This document shows, piece by piece, positions 61,101 through 64,000 of a DNA stretch of 64,000 nucleotides. Source of the stretch: Siphonodentalium dalli. Taxonomy: Eukaryota; Mollusca; Scaphopoda; Gadilida; Siphonodentaliidae. A program made the position numbers and the translations under genes. Position 1 is the first letter of the stretch. Each line of letters begins with the position of its first letter. The stretch is taken from positions 150,098,875-150,162,874 of the forward strand of contig CP136062.1 in the NCBI GenBank assembly GCA_032622095.1, given 5' to 3'. The notes beneath the pieces are model-generated. The model was not told the DNA's origin and searched no databases. It worked only from the letters and a program-made list of their open reading frames with translations.

Positions 61101-62312
61101 TTGCAGTTATTTTTGCTGCAGGGTTATTAATATTTTAATTATTAGTAGGCTAAATAAATAAATTTCCATGTTCTCAGGTATCTCCCTGGTCACTGAATAT
61201 TTTTTTTTAAAAGCTGCGCCAAACATTTTTTCGATGTTTCTGTTAAGATATATTGGTTTTGAACAACGAAAATTAATTTTTGTTTGTTTCTGGAGTATGT
61301 TTTTCAGATTTTAAGAAATCTTTTAAATAAATGGCCTCCCTCCCTCATCTCAAAAGTGAGATCTAATTTCCTGAGAACACCGATATTGTATTTTAATGGC
61401 CTTGATATCATCTGCAATTATGAATGTGAGGTCTTTGCATCATAAAATTGTTTCCATGCAATATATTGGAAGCTCGGAACATGAACTCAGAGGAAAAATA
61501 TGTCATTGTTTTAAATACAAGCAATACAAACACCGGCCCAAGAGTATGTATCATATTTATATGATGCTAAGTGGAATGTTTTATGGTCTAATATGATCTA
61601 ACTTGTACAGATCATATTTATGATGTTATGTGGAGTTTTTTCAACCCTTTACCCAACAGAAGGGCCCTGTGCCAATGCATTCTCTTATATATGCGAGTCG
61701 ACCATAGGTCGCCTCGCATATATAAGAGAATGCATTGGCTTAACACATTAAAAATTATAAAATTGTTAAAGAATGTAAGAAAAAATGTTAAAAAAAGATT
61801 TTTTTAAGGCCAATGCATTCTCTTATATATGCGAGGCGACCTATGGTCGACTCGCATATATAAGAGAATGCATTGGCACAGGGCATAACTGTAACTATCA
61901 CAATGTGGTCAAATGGACGGTTCCAATGATATCCATATTTGTATGGTTCTATTGAGACAGACCGAAGATATTTTAGGCTGTTGAAGCTTTATTTGGCCGG
62001 TTTTGGCCGGTTTGTTGGGTAAAGGGTTAAGGTCTAACATGATCTAACTTACATATCATATTCATTTGATGATAAGTGGAGTTTTTTTTATGGTCTAATG
62101 TAATCTAATTTAAATATTTATATGATGATAGGCAGAGCTTTTTATAGTGTAACTTACGTATCATATTTATATGATGATGGGTGAAACTGATGGCAGGATT
62201 GTAATGTCAGCAAATAAACATCTGGTTGCCCGACACAGAACCGATTAACTCCCTTGTTAACATCTGCAGAGTCTGTTATCATCCATTTACCTTCAACTGG
62301 TCGACTGAAATT
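37044..62312 (-). CDS. NOMO: NOMO (nodal modulator / BOS complex subunit), 3' half, 14 exons resolved
   Basis: NOMO is an ER membrane protein with a long lumenal chain of beta-sandwich (carboxypeptidase-regulatory/transthyretin-like) domains and one C-terminal helix. Known orthologues act in the NOMO-Nicalin-TMEM147 complex behind Sec61 in multipass membrane-protein biogenesis, and influence Nodal signalling. Fourteen minus-strand exons splice in frame to about 545 residues: 62158-62312, 60968-61072, 57958-58062, 56013-56095, 53551-53710, 50364-50490, 49278-49394, 47681-47808, 46321-46462, 45827-45913, 44160-44270, 41728-41829, 40588-40707, 37044-37136. Diagnostic stretches are NKGVNRFC, KCPGELL, QGVLLSLSGGN, SPGKYYLKPMMKEY, MNQMDISGNVITPTEYLP and GSFLILPLTLIIVLCAY. 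The order matches vertebrate NOMO from about mid-protein. The 5' half is past the right edge. The charged linker of vertebrate NOMO is replaced by a shorter segment. The tail exon is uncertain. Confidence 0.95.
37320..37340. repeat. Poly-G run
   Basis: About 19 consecutive G. A nearby duplicated phrase, 'gactatgtaacccccttgaa', occurs at about 37,347 and 37,402. Confidence 0.8.
37440..38270. other. NOMO intron sequence with no recognised element
   Basis: AT-rich intronic DNA of the intron before the transmembrane exon. No supported feature. Confidence 0.45.
38275..38830. repeat. Repeat of 'gggccata(t/a)ctctgg' type with GGAC-rich tail
   Basis: Three diverged units of about 150 bp contain agggccata...ctctg, caaacccatattcgaa and 'aaatttggtt(c/t)'. 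They end in 'cggacggacagacggacgga'. The same family lies at 42.4 and 44.4-45.2 kb. Confidence 0.75.
38978..40558 (-). mobile_element. TIR DNA transposon, 1,581 bp, with TTA target duplication
   Basis: The 32-bp terminal inverted repeats begin ggccacacaaaaaaaat and end at tttctcaag, with about three mismatches. TTA flanks both ends (38,975-38,977 and 40,559-40,561). A 3-bp TTA duplication with GGCC termini fits PIF/Harbinger, but no DDE motif was found. The minus strand holds coding remnants (39,363-40,060). The element lies in a NOMO intron, its near edge 29 bp past the donor side of exon 40588-40707. Confidence 0.85.
39363..40060 (-). pseudogene. Unrecognised coding remnant inside the TIR transposon
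   Basis: Reading down from about 40,060, a frame preceded by an acceptor-like 'gttcgtttgacag' gives VADIFGRYLRITLEDATPV, then SVENGGKNAFSVLMDS and about 110 further residues to a stop at 39,627. In another frame the sequence continues with LTERCCHIPDGLQIFLGY, NDPRKSKHKLPVLELSKML and AVMEQPFIQKPNWRGVKDLL to about 39,363. The composition looks like a real protein with a frameshift or lost intron. I do not recognise the family. A separate 71-codon frame starts at 40,455 (MPPHKILAMSIP) and may be an upstream exon. Confidence 0.5.
40588..40707 (-). CDS. NOMO: NOMO exon, last lumenal beta domain, C-terminal half
   Basis: 120 bp, phase 0 to 0 (acceptor catttcag, donor GTAAAT). It encodes KYTLRIDSSLSKSSY...SYKHFTLRFDAK, matching the vertebrate segment with DSTLPRSQYDY and KHITLIFNP. 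It joins directly to the transmembrane exon. The TIR transposon sits 29 bp downstream of its donor side. Confidence 0.92.
40854..41068. mobile_element. TA-type palindromic MITE, copy 6 (full length)
   Basis: 215-bp palindrome from 'tagtaatgccctaaataatc' to 'attatttagggcattactct', centred on 'gctctcagtgagagc'. In a NOMO intron, about 150 bp upstream of the acceptor of exon 40588-40707. Confidence 0.85.
41210..41652. mobile_element. Double-hairpin MITE (GAATGAGGTCCCC family), copy 3
   Basis: Left end 'tagcctgaacttagtgtgtc', hairpins at about 41,243-41,330 and 41,533-41,625, right end 'aacactaaattcaggcttg'. It ends 76 bp from the donor of NOMO exon 41728-41829. Confidence 0.85.
41728..41829 (-). 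CDS. NOMO: NOMO exon, last lumenal beta domain, N-terminal half
   Basis: 102 bp, phase 0 to 0 (acceptor aactctttttcag, donor GTGAGT). It encodes IYLYKDEDFDTPILAQNLG, then TTSFFFLPYLQMDEK. It is squeezed between a MITE 76 bp downstream and one whose edge lies 28 bp upstream of the acceptor. Confidence 0.92.
41858..42248. mobile_element. piggyBac-like MITE (TTAACCCTTTACCCAACA family), copy 1
   Basis: 391 bp between TTAA sites. Ends 'ttaaccctttacccaacaaa' and tctgttgggtaaagggttaa. It holds two long hairpins with 'ccaatgcattctcttatata' arms and 'gcgagtcgaccataggtcgc' centres. Near-identical to the copies at 46.6 and 61.6 kb (the latter inverted). TTAA plus CCCTTT termini fit piggyBac-mobilised MITEs. 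Confidence 0.88.
42380..42790. repeat. Diverged repeat with 'aaaaaggtccataagaccataactctgg' units
   Basis: Diverged members of the 'gggccataactctgg' family ('ccgtaactctggtaaaaatg', 'ccataactctggtttaaatg'), then one aaaatccaagatagccac phrase near 42,737. Confidence 0.6.
42791..43590. other. NOMO intron stretch without recognised feature
   Basis: No exon or element recognised. A poly-C run of about 18 lies at 43,596-43,613, just beyond. Confidence 0.4.
43670..44070. repeat. Partial array of the 160-bp 'aaaatccaagatggc' repeat
   Basis: Contains 'gtaaaatccaagattgctgc', 'gtaaaatccaaaacggctgc', gaagtttggtgatg and the tail 'ccatggcaatagctcaaact' then aagttgagcta. Diverged from the 24- and 63-kb arrays. 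Confidence 0.75.
44160..44270 (-). CDS. NOMO: NOMO exon, conserved MNQMDISGNV segment
   Basis: 111 bp, phase 0 to 0 (acceptor taccttttag, donor GTATCA). It encodes VAHADHRDVSIIAFRRMNQ, then MDISGNVITPTEYLPSIK, matching the vertebrate NQFDLSGNVITSSEYLP region at the start of the last beta domain. Confidence 0.93.
44390..45255. repeat. Tandem repeat of 'gggccataactctggtgaaa' type
   Basis: Three or four units of about 170-180 bp containing 'gggtggacgaaacccgcgct', 'gctgctctatcaccata' and 'tgctgaacaataatgcaaaa'. They end in cggacggacgtacggac and 'aagtcgggggcata'. A common interspersed repeat type in marine invertebrates, as I recall. Open frames on the minus strand are incidental. Confidence 0.8.
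45256..45826. other. NOMO intron stretch without recognised feature
   Basis: AT-rich intronic DNA; nothing supported. Confidence 0.4.
45827..45913 (-). CDS. NOMO: NOMO exon (PDCTYEVRVKTG segment)
   Basis: 87 bp, phase 0 to 0 (acceptor T-run then tag, donor GTAGTT). It encodes PDCTYEVRVKTG...HIERTAPSHRRIT, the counterpart of vertebrate GCVYHVQLKAEG...HIERALPHHR, the closing strands of a regulatory-like beta sandwich. Confidence 0.9.
46321..46462 (-). CDS. NOMO: NOMO exon (CFGYVTSLNGE segment)
   Basis: 142 bp, begins with the third base of a codon and ends in phase 0 (acceptor cttattcag, donor GTTAGC). It encodes CFGYVTSLNGEAEQGIVIE and TDQDGSYRIRGLE. The G-x-P/A-x-x-G-V start and the TDxDGxYxIxGL close are typical of carboxypeptidase-regulatory-like domains. 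Confidence 0.92.
46617..47006. mobile_element. piggyBac-like MITE (TTAACCCTTTACCCAACA family), copy 2
   Basis: 390 bp between TTAA sites, same orientation as copy 1 and differing at only a few positions. In a NOMO intron 155 bp upstream of the acceptor of exon 46321-46462. Confidence 0.88.
47066..47322. mobile_element. Double-hairpin MITE (GAATGAGGTCCCC family), copy 4 (shortened centre)
   Basis: Left end 'caagcctgcaaatagtttgt', right end 'caccattttcaggctt'. The first hairpin has lost its right arm and the second (about 47,205-47,296) is nearly complete. Confidence 0.8.
47681..47808 (-). CDS. NOMO: NOMO exon (SPGKYYLKPMMKEY segment)
   Basis: 128 bp, phase 0 in and two bases over at the end (acceptor ggtattacag, donor GTGTGT). 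It encodes SPGKYYLKPMMKEYNFDPSS, then KMIDVLDGTTMKISISATRV and AF. One of the most conserved NOMO stretches (vertebrate SPGQYYFKPMMKEFRFEPSS). Confidence 0.95.
47809..49277. other. NOMO intron without recognised element
   Basis: AT-rich sequence, with a G-rich patch near 48,200-48,230. No exon, RNA gene or clear repeat recognised. Confidence 0.4.
49278..49394 (-). CDS. NOMO: NOMO exon (QGVLLSLSGG segment)
   Basis: 117 bp, phase 0 to 0 (acceptor ttgtag, donor GTAAGT). It encodes VKDQPGKPLQGVLLSLSGGN and VTTETGLMKFGSL. The vertebrate match is QPLPGVLLSLSGG. Joins in frame to SPGKYY. Confidence 0.94.
49910..50019. mobile_element. Right part of a TTAA MITE (CCTTTCTATA family)
   Basis: Contains the hairpin 'tgttcagataataagttcaa' / 'ttgaacttattttctgaaca', then actactcgtcaatgagta and the right end 'tatagaaaggttaa'. 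The complementary left end is the piece at 60,461. Half-elements only. Confidence 0.65.
50020..50335. repeat. Minisatellite, 34-bp unit, about 9 copies
   Basis: Unit gtgtacgtttagaatgaaga then atggaccatacaat. The first unit is shortened and the last diverged. In a NOMO intron, ending about 30 bp from the donor of exon 50364-50490. Confidence 0.88.
50364..50490 (-). CDS. NOMO: NOMO exon (LGPFHTGFDYDT segment)
   Basis: 127 bp, starts with the third base of a Lys codon and ends in phase 0 (acceptor gtttttag, donor GTAAGT). It encodes LGPFHTGFDYDTDATREGYI, then VEGTNGTFRASKLGEIEVQ. Matches vertebrate GPLHSDLEYTV...EGYVLTAVEGT. Confidence 0.92.
51014..52130 (+). mobile_element. Possible TIR element, about 1.1 kb, with a coding remnant
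   Basis: A perfect 13-bp inverted repeat, taccgtactgacc at 51,015 and its complement at 52,117-52,129, with weaker matching inside, suggests element ends. No target duplication could be confirmed. On the plus strand, 51,462-51,590 ends an open frame rich in acidic and aromatic residues (see that entry), followed by aataaa near 51,640. The family is unrecognised. Confidence 0.45.
51462..51590 (+). CDS. Short unrecognised frame, likely C-terminal piece of a transposon protein
   Basis: 42 codons from an ATG, open in frame back to about 51,430: QQWYCKNILFDDDWFNEDGD then IEFAGFGDDGKVVF and TAA. The acidic/aromatic composition looks like real protein and a poly(A) signal follows. An acceptor-like 'acgcggtaaacag' precedes it at about 51,442. 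It lies antisense within a NOMO intron, inside the putative 1.1-kb element. I do not recognise it. Confidence 0.35.
   Translation: MHVHSAPVQQWYCKNILFDDDWFNEDGDIEFAGFGDDGKVVF
52131..53142. other. NOMO intron stretch, no supported exon
   Basis: AT-rich. A loose inverted repeat lies near 52,676-52,795 (gagataaacgtacg... / ...gtttatctcc). The 79-codon plus-strand frame at 52,690-52,929 shows no motif. Confidence 0.4.
53143..53384. mobile_element. Double-hairpin MITE (GAATGAGGTCCCC family), copy 5 (compact form)
   Basis: The two palindromes stand almost back to back (about 53,174-53,264 and 53,276-53,355) with only about a dozen bases between. Ends 'caagccttgaaatagtgtgc' and 'acactatttcaaggcttg'. 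Confidence 0.85.
53551..53710 (-). CDS. NOMO: NOMO exon (KCPGELL segment)
   Basis: 160 bp, two bases in and two bases over (acceptor ttgtttttcag, donor GTAAGC). It encodes KCPGELLKVVGKKGVFIEGK, IDPSLDGVLITVKRRDGE and TTDKSGKF. The vertebrate match is SCPGKLIEIHGKAGLFLEGQ. A full opening of a regulatory-like beta domain. Confidence 0.94.
53816..54274. mobile_element. Double-hairpin MITE (GAATGAGGTCCCC family), copy 6 (full length)
   Basis: Ends 'caagcctgagtttagtgtgc' and 'cactaaactcaggcttg'. Hairpins at about 53,847-53,938 and 54,153-54,245. It lies 105 bp upstream of the acceptor of NOMO exon 53551-53710. Confidence 0.88.
54275..55030. other. NOMO intron without recognised element
   Basis: AT-rich intronic DNA; nothing supported. 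Confidence 0.4.
55036..55838. mobile_element. Possible hAT-like non-autonomous element (CAGGGTTC ends)
   Basis: Left end 'gcagggttcatacacctagc', right end 'ttttcgaaccctgcc'. Diverged inner blocks 'ttccataacttttccatac' and 'ttccatgacttttcaagacc' repeat. CAGGGTT termini resemble hAT elements, but no clean 8-bp duplication is seen (only ccatg shared). Confidence 0.45.
56013..56095 (-). CDS. NOMO: NOMO exon (FQSKELLFTPSK segment)
   Basis: 83 bp, one base in and one over (acceptor tatttctgtag, donor GTAAGC). It encodes LAEKLSFTFQSKELLFTPSK, then LETEIKG. The vertebrate match is GEKITVTPSSKELLFYPPS, just before SCPGKL. Confidence 0.9.
56286..56590. repeat. Minisatellite, 43-bp unit, 7 copies
   Basis: Unit gtgtgggatatggaggtggt then aaagacagtatgtttccttactg, nearly invariant. 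The distance between successive starts (56,289 and 56,332) is 43 bp. In a NOMO intron, about 190 bp upstream of the acceptor of exon 56013-56095. Confidence 0.92.
56591..57957. other. NOMO intron with small duplications
   Basis: Contains a doubled 'cggccatataggata' block near 56,965-57,020, a solo 'gcccctggttaagtggtcct' end near 57,149, and a diverged direct repeat of 'gagaagaagttgtttt' with 'cgcccata' at about 57,467 and 57,596. No exon recognised. Confidence 0.5.
57958..58062 (-). CDS. NOMO: NOMO exon (TSLKEGHAPFPETPF segment)
   Basis: 105 bp, one base in and two over (acceptor atattttcag, donor GTAAGA). It encodes TSLKEGHAPFPETPFSTEYI, then KTENLIGKLLLRHH. It replaces the long charged linker of vertebrate NOMO with a compact segment. 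Phases join both neighbours exactly, which supports it despite weak similarity. Confidence 0.82.
58494..58592. mobile_element. Foldback MITE, TTAACCCTTTCAGTGC family, internally deleted
   Basis: TTAA then ccctttcagtgcaagttcga, arms 'aacccatatttccttgatca' and 'atatgggtcgatacaaaaat'. The loop and inner arms of the 9.2-kb copy are missing. Confidence 0.7.
58600..58868. mobile_element. MITE, TTAA-ended family 'AGGTACTC', copy 4 (left end truncated)
   Basis: Right end 'atcggattgagtacctttaa' (TTAA at 58,865-58,868), inner 'agctttgatgggtgacttcc'. The left end is cut near the preceding foldback element. Confidence 0.7.
58971..59129. mobile_element. TA-type palindromic MITE, copy 7 (left arm shortened)
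   Basis: Ends 'tacagtaatgctctaattaa' and 'aattagggcattactgta'. The left arm jumps from 'ttatgggtaac' to 'gagctttccgataaatgg'. Confidence 0.82.
59386..59829. mobile_element. Double-hairpin MITE (GAATGAGGTCCCC family), copy 7 (full length)
   Basis: Ends 'caaggctgagtttagtgtgc' and 'cacactaaactcagacttg'. The first hairpin is at about 59,418-59,508 and the second at about 59,708-59,800, with the usual internal unit between. Confidence 0.86.
60151..60387. mobile_element. piggyBac-like MITE (CTTCCATGACTGG family), copy 3, degraded ends
   Basis: 'cttccatgactggagcttcc' left, 'gcctgtcatgaaagga' right. Two hairpins on 'ccaatgcattctgttacata' and a diverged second. The TTAA edges have mutated. Confidence 0.7.
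60461..60600. mobile_element. Left part of a TTAA MITE (CCCTTTCTATA family)
   Basis: TTAA then 'ccctttctatattaaatact', cattggcgagtagtt, and the hairpin 'tgttcaaatattaagttcaa' / 'ttgaacttattatctgaaca'. The right end is missing; compare 49,910-50,019. Confidence 0.65.
60968..61072 (-). CDS. NOMO: NOMO exon (AIAHPLQILVETEV segment)
   Basis: 105 bp, one base in and two over (acceptor ataatttcag, donor GTTAGT). It encodes SKSNPDVLSFHAIAHPLQIL and VETEVATKDIVMSI. It aligns to vertebrate ILTLTAIRHHVLGTITTD at the same place, after YDT. Confidence 0.88.
61073..61640. other. NOMO intron without recognised element
   Basis: AT-rich; nothing supported. Confidence 0.4.
61641..62030. mobile_element. piggyBac-like MITE (TTAACCCTTTACCCAACA family), copy 3, inverted
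   Basis: Same 390-bp element as at 41.9 and 46.6 kb in opposite orientation. The right edge is TTAA (62,027-62,030) and the left edge has changed to TCAA. Almost identical in sequence. Confidence 0.87.
62158..62312 (-). CDS. NOMO: NOMO exon (NKGVNRFC segment), most 5' exon in the window
   Basis: 155 bp, phase 0 in and two bases over (acceptor ctttatctgcag, donor GTAAGT). It encodes NFSRPVEGKWMITDSADVNK, then GVNRFCVGQPDVYLLTLQSC and HQFHPSSYKYD. The vertebrate match is SKGVNRFCLSKPGVYKVTPR then SCHRFEQ. Further 5' exons lie beyond position 64,000. Confidence 0.94.
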
Positions 62313-62615
62313 CTGCAGATAAAGGTCAGTGAAAGAATCTTCACTAAGACTACAAAATTACAAAAAGCCAATATCTCTTTTCTCAAGCAATTTTGTCCTA
62401 TAAAGCATGGGGTGGGTGATCTCTCCTTTGTGTTTTTCCTTCCACATACCATCATATGAGCCCTGCATGAATATCAACTAACCACAGCAAACATTTCATG
62501 GCTTAAAATTGTCTTAAAACAAACCAGATGATGTATCTTGGCTTCACAAAAATAGTTTAAATGAAAGTGTCAATGACACTGTAGCTCAACTTAGGTAGGG
62601 GAATAATTTAATGGT
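62313..62615. other. NOMO intron stretch without recognised element
   Basis: No exon or repeat recognised. Confidence 0.4.
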
Positions 62616-62619
62616 TGAC

Positions 62620-63725
62620 AGTAAATGGAGGGATGTGGTCTGTAGGGTGTGCCAAAGGATTTAGTGATGCAAAGAGTAAATTCTAAAATGGCCACCGGCG
62701 GCCATGATTTTTTGCTGAATGACCCCAAAATGACTCGTTCCCATCTACATGTCAATGTCAACATCCATGACAAATTTCATGAAGATCAAACAAACAGATC
62801 GGTCTATAACCCATGCTAATGGATTTTGTAGAAATATTTAGTCAAACAAAGAGTAAAATCCAAAATGGCCATTGGTGGCCATATTTTTTTGTCGAATGAC
62901 CCCAAAATGACTTGTTCCCATCAAGAGGTCACCCCGATGATCCATATGAAGTTTGGTGATGATCAGATCAGAGATGTGGTCTGTAGGATGTCTCAAAGGA
63001 TTTAGTCATGCAAAGAGTAAAATCCAAGATGGCCACCAGCAGCAATGTTTTTTGGCCGAATGATCCTAAAATGACTCGTTCCCATCTACATGTAAATGTC
63101 AACATTCATGACAAATTTTATAAAGATCCGACCACAGATACGACCTGTAGCCTGATCGAAAGTATTTAGTGATACAAAGAGTAAAATCCAAGATGGCTGA
63201 TGGTGGCCATGTTTTTTGGCCAAATGACCCCAAAATGACTCGTTCCCAACTAGAGGTCGCCCCGATGATCCATATGAAGTTTGGTGATGATCAGATCAGA
63301 GATGTGGTCTGTAGGATGTCTCAAAGGATTTAGTCATGCAAAGAGTAAAATCCAAGATGGCCACCAGCAGCAATGTTTTTTGGCCGAATGATCCTAAAAT
63401 GACTCGTTCCCATCTACATGTAAATGTCAACATTCATGACAAATTTTATGATGATCACACAAACAGTACGGCCTGTAGCCCGCGCCAATGGATTTAATTT
63501 TGAAATCCAAGATGGCCACCAGCGGCCATGTTTTTTGGCCGAATGACCCCAAAATGACTCGTTCCCATCTACATGTCAATGTCAACATTCATGACAAATT
63601 TCATAAAGATCAGACTAAAGAACCGACCTGTAGCCCGCGCCAAAGGAAATTGTTGACGGACACACACAGACGACGGACACCAACCCATGGCAATAGCTCA
63701 AACTTACAAAGTAAGTTGAGCTAAT
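62620..63725. repeat. Tandem array of about 160-bp units ('gtaaaatccaagatggcc'), second array
   Basis: About seven units with the same two alternating types as at 23.7-25.3 kb. The same closing tail 'ccatggcaatagctcaaact' and aagttgagcta ends at about 63,722. Same orientation as the first array. Confidence 0.85.
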
Positions 63726-64000
63726 AAAAAGTCACTGACCATGTGACCCCCCAAAAAGGTGGCTTTTTAGTAAGGATAGCTCTTATTTTTTCACTCTGTC
63801 AAATATTCATCGGACCATGACCAAATTCAAAGTTGGCCTTTGTCTTCTGAAATTTGAACCACGTACCAAATATCAAGAGATTCAGTTGAATTTAAAAACA
63901 ATCAGATAACTAAAAGTAAAGTATCATCTGGAAACCAAAATAATCGGCAAATAGACGTATAGAGCCAGACATATGTTTCACAATATAACTTCATTTGTAA
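63726..64000. other. Right edge, no feature recognised
   Basis: AT-rich sequence; presumably intronic to NOMO. No exon recognised. Confidence 0.4.

Overview
The window is animal nuclear DNA: AT-rich, intron-rich, gene-poor and full of transposable elements. GT-AG introns, a NOMO gene cut into short phase-compatible exons, a peptide-type GPCR exon, a tRNA-derived SINE, LINE fragments and dense palindromic MITEs all fit a marine invertebrate. Repeats built around 'gggccataactctgg' with GGAC-rich tails, and 'ccaagatggcc' tandem repeats, resemble those I associate with lophotrochozoans (mollusc, brachiopod, phoronid or similar). That placement is inference; I cannot name the species.

Layout. 1-7.7 kb is repeats: a short MITE, a 5'-truncated LINE with a deleted RT core (2.0-3.9 kb), a GCTTAAGC minisatellite, local duplications and MITEs with TTAA ends. 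7,714-8,501 (+) is the 3'-terminal coding exon of a rhodopsin-class neuropeptide-type GPCR, nearest by motif memory to TRH/ghrelin-type receptors; its 5' exons were not found. 11.0-15.0 kb is a giant foldback element: about 1.1-kb inverted arms around a 1.6-kb minisatellite of 42-bp units. 16.3-20.2 kb is a LINE C-terminal fragment (-) split by a 3,216-bp long-TIR element flanked by a perfect 5-bp target duplication. 21-25.3 kb holds unannotated sequence, local duplications and an array of about 160-bp units. 25.8-36 kb is MITEs (piggyBac-like TTAA, TA-type palindromes, double-hairpin elements) and a SINE.

36.8-62.3 kb (-) is the 3' half of a NOMO (nodal modulator) gene. I resolved 14 exons whose splice phases all join; they encode about 545 residues from the middle of the protein to the C-terminal transmembrane helix. 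The 5' half lies beyond the right edge, and the cytosolic tail exon is uncertain. NOMO is the large lumenal subunit of the ER NOMO-Nicalin-TMEM147 complex at the translocon. Its introns are crowded with foldback MITEs, two minisatellites and a 1.58-kb TIR transposon with an unrecognised coding remnant. Several of these sit within 30-110 bp of splice sites.

The two genes show no functional link; they simply share a repeat-rich region. The most unusual content is the palindromic DNA: two giant long-arm elements and at least six foldback MITE families, some chimeric or nested.
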